Below the pieces are notes generated by a model. That model worked only from the letters and a program-made list of their open reading frames with translations. It had not been told where the DNA came from and searched no databases. A stretch of 7,946 nt of DNA from Clostridium sp. (lineage in GTDB: Bacteria > Bacillota > Clostridia > Clostridiales > Clostridiaceae), in contig JAAZGI010000259.1 in the NCBI GenBank assembly GCA_012511315.1, positions 1-7,946 on the forward strand. Reading direction: 5' to 3'. Below, piece by piece: positions 1 to 6,432 of the stretch. A program made the translations under genes and the position numbers. How positions within the stretch are numbered: the first letter of the stretch is position 1; every line of letters begins with the position of its first letter.

Positions 1-24
1 ATTTTAAAGAGGGAGAGGTGGACA

Positions 25-1011
25 ATGTCGAAATTAAAAATTAGTGATTCAGCGAGGTTGTTGGGGACGCTTAGGCTAGGAAATGGTGTTTATGTTGCTC
101 AAGGCAGTATCCTGCGTTCAGTTAGAGATTCTTTAATCCTAGGTAATGATACTTGGGTATTGGAAAACTCGATTCTTATCGGAACACCAGAAACACCCCT
201 TAAGGTGGGAAGTAAAACGGTGTTCGGTCATAAGTGCATTGCGATTGGAACTCAAATAGGTGATCTTTGCGAAATTGGGAATGGCACAATTTTCTTACCT
301 GGCTCTAAAGTGGGGAATCGATGTATATTTGGAGAAGGAACTATTATTCCAATTAATGCTGAGATACCAGATGAATCCGTTGTAGTGGGGCGTCCAGGTA
401 GGGTAATCCGAAAGCTTTCAAAGGCAGATCATGAAATGATTCAGCGAATGCGTGGAAATAATACCCAAATCAGTGAGTGGGTTGAAAATTTGATTGAAAA
501 TGAATCAGGGGGTAAAGCTAAAATGGGAAAGTTATATGATTTTAAAGATAAATCACCGCAGGTTGCAGACAGTGCAATAATCTATGATTCAGCAGAGCTT
601 ACAGGAGATGTAATCATCGGGGAACACTCAATTATTGGTTCCGGCGTCCGAATTGTTGGCGATACGCATGGACCGGTTCGAATTGGCAATAATGTTCAAA
701 TACTAGAAAATTCAGTGCTACACCTTCTACCGGATAATGAGCTAATCATTCACGATCATGTGACCATTGGTCCTGGTTGTATCATTCATGGTACGACCAT
801 TGGAGAGAGTACAACCATTGAATCCGGGGCGATTATTTGTGATTATTCTAGCTTAGGTAAAAATAGCTGGGTAAAATCAGGGAGCCTAGTTAAACAACGA
901 GCTGTTTTTTCAGATCATGCTATTTTAGAAGGCTTCCCTGCGCAGGTTATTGGCGAAAACACTAATGCTAACACCCGGCCGGCTTGGGCCTTTAACTCAG
1001 AGACTGTGTAA
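25..1011 (+). CDS. Tandem left-handed beta-helix protein, fused gamma-carbonic-anhydrase-like (two domains)
   Basis: The protein has two hexapeptide-repeat (left-handed beta-helix) domains, about residues 1-130 and 178-312, joined by a charged helical linker (about 131-170). Each ends with the superfamily's G-(R/F)-P-(G/A) turn (GRPGRVI at 122-128, GFPAQVI at 303-309). Residues 40-79 and 221-260 align without gaps and share GN, LENS, P, L, G, CI, G-T and IG, so the halves are an internal duplication. The zinc-ligand positions of gamma carbonic anhydrases are I52, H69, I74 in domain 1 and H233, P250, H255 in domain 2, so each domain alone is incomplete but together they supply all three histidines. 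Typical family members are single-domain (about 170-220 residues) trimers. It is expected to be cytoplasmic, as no signal peptide is seen. ATG 25 follows a good GAGGTG site with a 4-base spacer. Hydratase activity is unproven; an acyltransferase or a structural role is possible. The fold call is confident, the activity is not. Confidence 0.85.
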   Translation: MSKLKISDSARLLGTLRLGNGVYVAQGSILRSVRDSLILGNDTWVLENSILIGTPETPLKVGSKTVFGHKCIAIGTQIGDLCEIGNGTIFLPGSKVGNRCIFGEGTIIPINAEIPDESVVVGRPGRVIRKLSKADHEMIQRMRGNNTQISEWVENLIENESGGKAKMGKLYDFKDKSPQVADSAIIYDSAELTGDVIIGEHSIIGSGVRIVGDTHGPVRIGNNVQILENSVLHLLPDNELIIHDHVTIGPGCIIHGTTIGESTTIESGAIICDYSSLGKNSWVKSGSLVKQRAVFSDHAILEGFPAQVIGENTNANTRPAWAFNSETV

Positions 1012-1060
1012 TACTTTAAGGGTCGTTTGAAAAACAGTTTTGAGGGATAAGGGGCAATAG

Positions 1061-1078
1061 CAAGAGTAACAAGAGTAA
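1061..1078. repeat. Exact 9-bp tandem repeat
   Basis: The unit CAAGAGTAA occurs twice back to back between the beta-helix gene and its terminator. The related string AAGAGTAAC is also one arm of the palindrome at 7485-7501. Two copies of a short AT-rich unit can arise by chance; no role is assigned. Confidence 0.4.
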
Positions 1079-1160
1079 GATCAAGCGTTGAGAACAAGTT
1101 ACAATACGTGATTCCGTTCATTTATAATTAATCCTAATAGAAGAAGGAAAAAAACTGAGG

Positions 1161-1196
1161 AAAAAGAACTGGGACTTAAAAGCTCAGTTCTTTTTT
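1161..1196 (+). terminator. Hairpin terminator after the beta-helix gene
   Basis: The arms 1161-1173 and 1183-1195 form a 13-bp stem (five A-T pairs, then GAACTG/CAGTTC, a G-T wobble and a G-C) around a 9-base loop, and the 3' arm ends in six T. It lies about 150 bases after the stop at 1011. The A-run at the other end would let it work on the opposite strand too. It is a typical Rho-independent terminator. Confidence 0.8.
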
Positions 1197-1340
1197 AATG
1201 AGTTTTTAGATGGATAGGCACTTTGTTTGATTTCAAGCCTGCGTATGGTTAAATATGATTATGTTTTCATAGAAACTACTGCCTCATGGGACAGAAGCAT
1301 AATCGATAAATAGTTTAATTTATTGTTTATTGATTAATAA

Positions 1341-1369
1341 TTGACGAAAATTTAGCTGATTTTTAATAT
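1341..1369 (+). promoter_or_regulatory. Probable sigma-A promoter in the ltaS leader
   Basis: A -35 box TTGACG (1341-1346) and a -10 box TAATAT (1364-1369) are separated by exactly 17 bases, and the flanks are AT-rich. It is the best promoter match seen in the window. Transcription would begin near 1376 and give a leader of about 315 bases before the LtaS-family gene at 1694. That start would fall on the possible ribosome binding site of the small ORF at 1385, so both are unlikely to be used as drawn. Confidence 0.55.
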
Positions 1370-1384
1370 ATATGGAGTATGGTA

Positions 1385-1495
1385 ATGGAGAATAACGAAA
1401 GTAAGATTAGAACACGTCGTAAAACCTTTCATAAAACCTTGAGTTCCAGTTTTTTTATAATGATTTTAATTTATTGTGCTAATCTTATTGAATAA
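1385..1495 (+). CDS. Possible 36-residue small membrane peptide or remnant
   Basis: This short frame starts at ATG 1385 behind GGAG (1374-1377) with a 7-base spacer and ends at TAA 1493-1495. The predicted peptide has a basic first half (KIRTRRKTFHKT at residues 7-18) followed by a hydrophobic stretch (FFIMILIYCA at 23-32), the pattern of a single-span membrane peptide or the N-terminal stub of a membrane protein. It matches no family I recognise. It could be a real small protein, a decayed gene start or chance; the nearby promoter would begin transcription on top of its ribosome binding site. Confidence 0.25.
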   Translation: MENNESKIRTRRKTFHKTLSSSFFIMILIYCANLIE

Positions 1496-1619
1496 GGCCT
1501 AAAATATTGTTATAGATTCATAAGTTCGCCGTCTTTTCTAGCGTGATTTATTTAACACGATGGCTATAGAGTTTGGTTGCCATAATAGGATTTGAGCACA
1601 TAAAGGGTAGGATTGCTGA

Positions 1620-1679
1620 ATGGATCGTATTAAAGATTACAAAATCATCTGGCTGTCTTTACTGATGATTTTCTTATAA
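1620..1679 (+). CDS. Possible 19-residue leader peptide just before the LtaS-family gene
   Basis: ATG 1620 opens a 19-codon frame with a charged start (MDRIKDYK) and a hydrophobic tail (IIWLSLLMIFL). It stops at TAA 1677-1679, immediately before the ribosome binding site of the gene at 1694. A weak AGG lies upstream at about 8 bases. The stop-to-start distance of 14 bases would permit translational coupling. No tandem repeat of one amino acid suggests classic attenuation. It may be chance. Confidence 0.2.
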   Translation: MDRIKDYKIIWLSLLMIFL

Positions 1680-1693
1680 GGAAGTGGAGTTTA

Positions 1694-3670
1694 ATGAGAA
1701 AAATAAAAAAGTCTTTTAAAGTATTATGTGAGTACTGCCGAAATAATCTCATGCTTGTGGCACTGGTAATTGCGGCTGTGGTGAATGATTTTATTTTACG
1801 AGGCCTTACAGTGGGCAATGTTTTCAAAATAAAGCCCATCATAACAAGTATGGCAACAATCGTTTTATTTAGTATTATTGCAATTGTACTAGCAAATAAA
1901 AAAAGAAAATATTTTTACATTATTTTCTCCTGGGTATTTACCCTCCTAAATATGGCAAACTTCATGTACTATACTTACTTTAAGTCATTCCTATCGATTA
2001 GTTTCTTCAATCAGGTTGCCCATTTAAGCAAAATGAAAAGTAGTATTTCAGAAGCTTTTAACATAAAGGTTTTAATCTTTATAATTCCTACACTTGCATT
2101 GATGTATTTTTACAGAAGATTAAAACAAAAAAACTATTTTGAACGAGTAGATGACCAATACTCCTTGAGACATGAAATTAGAACGCCTTTTGTATTTAGC
2201 TTGGTACTCTTTTTGGCCGTTTCTGTAACTTTGACGGGAACTGATATTAGTCGGATTCAAAAACAATGGAACAGAGAGTATCTAGTGGAGCAGTTTGGTA
2301 TTTATTCTTTTGTCGCAGCAGATGTGCTGAAAGCTGCTACCGTACCAAAACCCGTTGAAGGAGACTTTGAAAAATTTGATGAACGAGTAAACAACCTAGT
2401 CCAAAGGAATCAAAGTTTAAATCAAAACAATAAATACACCAATTCACTAGAAGGTAAGGATTTATATGTTATTCACTATGAAAGTGTTCAAAGCTTTGCA
2501 ATGGATTTATCCTTTGCAGACGGTGAGGTAACACCATTCTTAAACAAGTTAGCCGATGAAAGCTTATTTTTCAGTAACTTCCACCCACAAATTTCAGTGG
2601 GCACTAGTAGTGATACGGAGTTTACCTTTAACACTTCATTGTATCCAATCAATAACAGTACTGTGTTTATTGATCATGCCGACAAAGAGTTTGAATCGCT
2701 CCAAAAGCTTTTAAAAGAAAAAGGCTACTACACCATGAGTATGCATGGTAACAACGGAAGCTTTTGGAATCGGGATATGATGCATCCTAATTTAGGCTAT
2801 GAAGAATTTGTTAGTAAAGAGGCCTATGAAATTGATGAAGTAACCGGAATGGGCTTAAGTGATGAATCTTTTTACAGACAGTCTGTTGAGAAGATTAAAC
2901 AGAAAAAACTGTTACACGAGGGTCCAATGATGGTAAAACTAATCACACTATCCAATCACTATCCATTCAAAGACTTAGATTTCTATGGCCCGTTTGATAC
3001 AGGCTATTTAGAAGGAACAGATGTTTCCAATTATCTTAAGTCGATGAACTATGCTGATCGCGCATTGGAAACATTTTTTATGGAAATGGAAAAAGCAGGA
3101 TTATTGGATAATGCAGCAATATTGATTTACGGTGACCATCATTCCAATGTATCAACGGAAGATTATGAAAAAATATATAATTATGATTCAAAGAATAATC
3201 TTTTGATCCACAAATCATCCGACAACTTTAAGGAAATTAATAATGCTTACCTAAGAGATGCTCAAAGAACACCCCTCTTAATTTGGACAAAAGACGGGTC
3301 TCTTAAGGAAACTATTGATAAACCAACGGGAATGATTGATGTCATGCCAACCTTAGGGAATATGATGAATTTCAAAAACACTTTTGGCTTAGGCCAAGAC
3401 ATCATAAATGAGCAAGAAAACTCAGTGATTTTCCCGGATGGAAGTTTCTTAACGGAAGATTATTATTATTCTGCTTCAACCATGGAAGTTTTTGACATGA
3501 AGACAAATCAATTATTGTTTTCTGAAAAAGATCTTCCCCAGGAAATTTTGGAGGAAATTCAAATGGTAGAGGACGAACTTGAACTGTCCACTGATTTAAT
3601 TGAGAATAATTTAATAAACCATTATAAGAGTTTTATTCAAGAGGGCATGAAAAGATGGCACAAGGTATAG
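1694..3670 (+). CDS. LTA synthase family membrane sulfatase-fold phosphoglycerol transferase
   Basis: LtaS-family enzymes move glycerophosphate from phosphatidylglycerol onto a growing lipoteichoic acid chain, or start such a chain, on the outer face of the membrane. The 658-residue length and layout fit: five membrane segments (about 18-37, 47-67, 73-95, 124-140, 164-182), a linker, then an extracellular alkaline-phosphatase/sulfatase domain from about residue 255. Metal and substrate residues are recognisable: E263 (HYESVQSF), the nucleophile region GTSSDTEF (303-310), W358 and R360 (HGNNGSFWNRD), H422 (SNHYPF), and D481-H482 (YGDHH). The residue directly before SD-x-EF, threonine in S. aureus LtaS, is S305 here. 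ATG 1694 follows GTGGAG with a 4-base spacer. It is transcribed alone and closed by the hairpin at 3721-3768. It could be the main synthase, a primase or another glycerophosphate transferase; sequence alone does not decide. Confidence 0.9.
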   Translation: MRKIKKSFKVLCEYCRNNLMLVALVIAAVVNDFILRGLTVGNVFKIKPIITSMATIVLFSIIAIVLANKKRKYFYIIFSWVFTLLNMANFMYYTYFKSFLSISFFNQVAHLSKMKSSISEAFNIKVLIFIIPTLALMYFYRRLKQKNYFERVDDQYSLRHEIRTPFVFSLVLFLAVSVTLTGTDISRIQKQWNREYLVEQFGIYSFVAADVLKAATVPKPVEGDFEKFDERVNNLVQRNQSLNQNNKYTNSLEGKDLYVIHYESVQSFAMDLSFADGEVTPFLNKLADESLFFSNFHPQISVGTSSDTEFTFNTSLYPINNSTVFIDHADKEFESLQKLLKEKGYYTMSMHGNNGSFWNRDMMHPNLGYEEFVSKEAYEIDEVTGMGLSDESFYRQSVEKIKQKKLLHEGPMMVKLITLSNHYPFKDLDFYGPFDTGYLEGTDVSNYLKSMNYADRALETFFMEMEKAGLLDNAAILIYGDHHSNVSTEDYEKIYNYDSKNNLLIHKSSDNFKEINNAYLRDAQRTPLLIWTKDGSLKETIDKPTGMIDVMPTLGNMMNFKNTFGLGQDIINEQENSVIFPDGSFLTEDYYYSASTMEVFDMKTNQLLFSEKDLPQEILEEIQMVEDELELSTDLIENNLINHYKSFIQEGMKRWHKV

Positions 3671-3696
3671 GGATTTAGGCGCACCAATTAAAAACT

Positions 3697-3713
3697 TATG
3701 ATTTAAAATCATA
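3697..3713. repeat. AT-rich 17-bp perfect palindrome
   Basis: TATGATTT and AAATCATA face each other around a single A at 3705, just after the LtaS-family stop and before the terminator hairpin. It may be an extra small RNA hairpin at the transcript end. AT-rich palindromes of this size are not rare in such DNA. Confidence 0.4.
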
Positions 3714-3720
3714 TTATAAT

Positions 3721-3769
3721 AAACCTCCTTGGTTCACCCGCGTAATAATGAGTGAACCAAGGAGGTTTT
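3721..3769. terminator. Bidirectional terminator between converging genes
   Basis: A perfect 17-bp stem (3721-3737 with 3752-3768, arms beginning AAACCTCCTTGG) encloses a 14-base loop. On the + strand it ends in TTTT; on the - strand it is followed by TTTATTATAAT. It is 50 bases after the LtaS-family stop and about 165 bases beyond the stop of the converging - strand gene at 3934, so it probably ends both transcripts. Confidence 0.85.
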
Positions 3770-3782
3770 ACTTGTGGTATAA

Positions 3783-3802
3783 AAAGGCTAATTAATACCT
3801 TT
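3783..3802 (-). terminator. Weak possible terminator for the - strand operon
   Basis: Read on the - strand, AAAGG and CCTTT form a 5-bp stem with a 10-base loop followed by further T residues. The stem is short and AT-rich, so the stronger hairpin at 3721-3769 is the likelier stop signal. The rest of 3803-3933 holds no recognisable gene. Confidence 0.2.
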
Positions 3803-3933
3803 AACGAAAAAAACATTGAAAATAAGACGTTACAAACAGTCCATGAAAAAGGATGTTGCGAAAAACTGAAGTTTAAAGATTAGTGTAACATCATCATAAA
3901 GAGCTGGATGATTCCGGGTGGACTCGATACAGC

Positions 3934-5031
3934 CTAGCGATTCATTGCATTTTCTATATTTCTTATAAAGTCTTGGGCGTTGGTTACCATGGTAACGGCA
4001 GTTAATGTGCCACGATCGGATAGTTTGTTAACGGCGAATTCTTGGATGTCCACAGTATACATATAAATTGGACGAATGGTTTCATTGAATTTATTGTAAG
4101 AGGAAGTCATATTACCCGTGGCAATTGTATACAAAATGGAACCCATCATAATTAGAGTGGAGGTTTTTCGTGCATGTTTTCTCATGGCATCTTGTGCTTG
4201 ATACACGTTGTTAATGGTTTCAGGTAAACTAAACTGGTCTCTGATCGTTGCTGGGATAACAATACTGACACCACATTCTAAAGCTGCTTTAATAAAACCG
4301 TCCTCAACTAAGCCCTGATCAATAGCAGCTTGCATGGAACCATGCTTTCGAATCAGATTGATCACATCATAAGCATTTTGGGCACTGTTTTGTTGTTTTG
4401 TAAACTTCTTCTGTCCCCAAGTCGTCTCGAAAATTCCTTGCTCTAAATCGAAAGCCGCAGTTTCTGTTCCGCAGAAAATAGCATCCACGTATCCATTTCG
4501 AATGATATATTCCAAAGCTTTTCTTGAGCCTTTATCCAAGGCAACAGCAGTGCCCACAACTAGTGTAACGTAGCCATTATGTTCCTTTTCATGTTTTAAA
4601 AGTTCATACAACTTGTCGTAATCAACTGAAAACGCTGTTTCTCTGGATCGGCCGGCTCTAAAGGCAAAGTTATCCTTAAGAGCGTCTTCTTCAGATAAAA
4701 AACCTTTGGTCCAAACATAAATTCCTTCTGAGGCATCCTCAGTTCGGCCAATGACTACTTTGTCGCCTTTTTTTAAATTTCTAAACTCAACAATATCCAG
4801 TTTTTCGCTGCCTTTGGTATCATCAACAACACAAACTGTATCCATTCTACTTTCAGTTGCTAGAAGCCATTGATTGTTGACCTTGAAATACTCAGGATAC
4901 ATTGATAGAGCATGATAATTCCTTGGACTAACTCCATCTTTTTCTACAATGCCTAAGCTGCAATTAGGAGCTTCTTTAAATATTTTTCCAGAAAAGTTTG
5001 GGTGGCTATATTCATGAATTTTAAATTTCAT
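3934..5031 (-). CDS. ArgZ/AgrE C-terminal-type (ornithine cyclodeaminase-like) protein, diverged paralogue
   Basis: This 365-residue protein belongs to the TIGR00300 family: the NAD-dependent domain that converts ornithine to proline in archaeal-type ornithine cyclodeaminase and in the C-terminal half of cyanobacterial ArgZ/AgrE. Residues about 28-110 match the family's DGV-P...W...MD region and its VRN-KKGD-VVIG segment; the Rossmann-like domain spans about 150-362. It keeps TIATGNM (302-308), VDI (327-329), KLSDRGT (336-342) and VTNAQDF (349-355). Other signature motifs are altered: the usual GNA-x-A-x-HD reads GTETAAFD (188-195) with F194 for His, IRDDGPLP reads IRDQFSLP (263-270), and MLH reads ILY (299-301). 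The N-terminal lysine-oxoglutarate-reductase-associated subdomain of longer relatives appears absent. It starts one base after the upstream paralogue's stop, with its own AAAGGAGAG site, so the two are co-translated. The family is confident; the substrate is not, and this copy may be non-catalytic or a partner subunit. Confidence 0.8.
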   Translation of the reverse strand: MKFKIHEYSHPNFSGKIFKEAPNCSLGIVEKDGVSPRNYHALSMYPEYFKVNNQWLLATESRMDTVCVVDDTKGSEKLDIVEFRNLKKGDKVVIGRTEDASEGIYVWTKGFLSEEDALKDNFAFRAGRSRETAFSVDYDKLYELLKHEKEHNGYVTLVVGTAVALDKGSRKALEYIIRNGYVDAIFCGTETAAFDLEQGIFETTWGQKKFTKQQNSAQNAYDVINLIRKHGSMQAAIDQGLVEDGFIKAALECGVSIVIPATIRDQFSLPETINNVYQAQDAMRKHARKTSTLIMMGSILYTIATGNMTSSYNKFNETIRPIYMYTVDIQEFAVNKLSDRGTLTAVTMVTNAQDFIRNIENAMNR

Positions 5032-5032
5032 T

Positions 5033-6124
5033 TTATATCTCTCCTTTGTCTTCTACCAGTGCTCGCTCACAATTCACGACAAAGTCTTGCACATTGGTAA
5101 TCATAGGACGAAATCCTATAAAGTCTCGGACGCCACCAATTTTATTTGCAACATTTTCTGTGATATCCACAGCATACATATAAACAGGACTGATCCGTCC
5201 ATCTGTTCGGACACGATAACTTGGAGCGATATGAGCCGCAGATATGGTGTGAAGCATTGTCGCTAAGCCGATTATAACTGTGGCTTGATCAAGATGCTTT
5301 CGAGTCTCATCGAGAGCTTTTTCAGTATCCCCATAGACCTCAGGCAGAGGACCATCATCACGTATGGAGCCTGCTAATACATAAGGAACGTTCATTTCAG
5401 TTAAGGTCTTAATGAACCCATCCTTAACATGGCCTTGAGCAATAAATTCCTTGATAGAACCTGCCGAACGAACCTCATTTAATAAGTCTAAATGATTGTA
5501 ATGACCTAGAGGGACATTTTCCTGGGTATAAATATTTTGGCCCAAGGCTGTTTGTAAAAAACCGCCTTCTAAGTCGTGGGTTGCCATAGCATTGCCTGCT
5601 AAGACGCAGTGAATATATCCGGCCTTTACTAATTTGTTCAAAGAAACCCTTGTATCATGATCGAAAATTACACTGGGACCTAATATCCAAACAATATATC
5701 CTCCATGTTCACGCTCATGCTTCATTAATTTAAATAAGACTTCATAGTCTTCTGAGAAAGACGTTTCTGCTGACTTTCCAGGTATACTTGGAACAGAATC
5801 AGGGAAACCATTGTGGTGAACAAAAACTCCGTTTGATCCATCAGTTGAGCGACCAATAACAATTTGATCACCCTTTTTAATATTCCTTAATTCTATTATC
5901 TTAATGTTATCGCCTTCTAAAACCGCTACGCAGTTTAAAGAATTTAGCTTTGGGAGAATCCATTCCTCTTTATAGTAGTAAAAAGTAGGCAAATGAGTTG
6001 TTAAATAATAATTATCTGGAGCAATACCATCTTGCTCAGCCTCTTTAAAAGAAACTTGTTTTGAATTTGAAAATTTATCATCCGTAAAATCCGGATAAAC
6101 AAATTCGGGTAATTTAAAATCCAT
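5033..6124 (-). CDS. ArgZ/AgrE C-terminal-type (ornithine cyclodeaminase-like) protein, first gene of the pair
   Basis: This 363-residue paralogue of the next gene aligns with it along nearly its whole length, including the first 30 residues. It keeps the family signatures AGNAMATHDLE (176-186, with H183-D184), AGSIRDDGPLPE (251-262) and MLHTIS (290-295), and in the N-terminal part DG-P-x-x-YY-x-TT (33-43) and IRN-like KKGD-IVIG (81-91). It has lost motifs that its partner keeps: GNM is AHI (297-299) and KLSDRGS is KIGGVRDF (328-335). By analogy with ArgZ/AgrE it should bind NAD and could act on ornithine or a similar amino acid in the cytoplasm. No arginine dihydrolase domain is fused or encoded nearby. 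ATG 6124 lies 6 bases after AAAGGAG. It heads a two-gene operon with its own upstream region at 6125-6299. Lysine- or saccharopine-related chemistry is an alternative. Confidence 0.82.
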   Translation of the reverse strand: MDFKLPEFVYPDFTDDKFSNSKQVSFKEAEQDGIAPDNYYLTTHLPTFYYYKEEWILPKLNSLNCVAVLEGDNIKIIELRNIKKGDQIVIGRSTDGSNGVFVHHNGFPDSVPSIPGKSAETSFSEDYEVLFKLMKHEREHGGYIVWILGPSVIFDHDTRVSLNKLVKAGYIHCVLAGNAMATHDLEGGFLQTALGQNIYTQENVPLGHYNHLDLLNEVRSAGSIKEFIAQGHVKDGFIKTLTEMNVPYVLAGSIRDDGPLPEVYGDTEKALDETRKHLDQATVIIGLATMLHTISAAHIAPSYRVRTDGRISPVYMYAVDITENVANKIGGVRDFIGFRPMITNVQDFVVNCERALVEDKGEI

Positions 6125-6169
6125 AAATAACTCCTTTGTATCTTGTTGGCTGTTTCAAGTAATTTATCT

Positions 6170-6201
6170 CTAATAAAGAATTAATGAAAATTCTTTATTA
6201 G
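6170..6201. repeat. 13-bp perfect inverted repeat upstream of the paralogue operon
   Basis: CTAATAAAGAATT (6170-6182) and its exact complement (6189-6201) flank a 6-base loop, ending 46 bases before the start codon at 6124. No T-run follows on the - strand. It could be an operator or a 5'-leader hairpin; it is AT-rich and therefore a weak RNA stem. Confidence 0.5.
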
Positions 6202-6206
6202 GTTAT

Positions 6207-6290
6207 AAAATTAAGTCTGGAAAATTAAGTTTGCAACCTTGAATGCTAGAAACTTAATAAAATATTTTCAGACTTTAAATGACTTAAAAT
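6207..6290. promoter_or_regulatory. Cluster of ACTTAA-type boxes in the operon's upstream region
   Basis: AAAATTAAGT occurs exactly at 6207-6216 and 6221-6230. Related boxes are AACTTAATAA (6251-6260), GACTTTAAAT (6271-6280) and GACTTAAAAT (6281-6290), the last two in 10-bp tandem. AAGTCTG (6213-6219) and CAGACTT (6269-6275) are inverted. A weak - strand promoter, TTGCAA and TAATTT 17 bases apart, lies in the same stretch. Repeats at about one helical turn fit a regulator array, but AT-rich DNA yields such matches easily. Confidence 0.3.
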
Positions 6291-6299
6291 GACGCATAA

Positions 6300-6349
6300 T
6301 ATAATAAATAGCAGGTGATTTTCATGAAAATCACCTGCTATTTATTATA
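6300..6349. terminator. 50-bp perfect palindrome, probable terminator of the isomerase gene
   Basis: The sequence is perfectly self-complementary from 6300 to 6349 with its centre at 6324/6325 (TTTTCATGAAAA). The core AGCAGGTGATTTTC pairs with its complement and the outer ends are AT-rich. It lies 84 bases beyond the stop at 6433. On the - strand the stem ends in TATTTATTATA, a loose T-rich tail. Termination or mRNA 3'-end protection is the likeliest role. Confidence 0.65.
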
Positions 6350-6432
6350 ACGCATTTATCCTTTTGATAAAGTTTTAGCGAAGGAAAACTATTTAAATTT
6401 TAAACTAGTTGATTGTTTGATTTTCAAAAGAA

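Larger units (their letters stand above)
1197..1693. other. Long intergenic leader before the LtaS-family gene
   Basis: About 500 bases without a recognisable gene. Apart from the promoter at 1341-1369 and the two doubtful small ORFs, I see no tRNA, no T-box and no riboswitch core that I recognise, and no strong hairpin. It could be a long regulated 5' leader or a decayed gene. Confidence 0.5.

Noticed and set aside
915..1121. Minus-strand open frame overlapping the end of the beta-helix gene
   Set aside because: It is antisense to a well-supported coding region, has no recognisable product and crosses an intergenic boundary.
1645..1842. Minus-strand open frame across the start of the LtaS-family gene
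   Set aside because: It is antisense to the first membrane segments of a confident gene and has no family resemblance.
3715..3720. TATAAT as a perfect -10 promoter box
   Set aside because: No acceptable -35 box lies 16-18 bases upstream and no gene follows on that strand before the terminator.
3723..3730. CCTCCTTG in the terminator stem as an anti-Shine-Dalgarno or 16S rRNA 3'-end remnant
   Set aside because: Only the CCTCCTT core matches; the flanks do not fit the 16S 3' end, and the sequence is fully explained as one arm of a 17-bp terminator hairpin.
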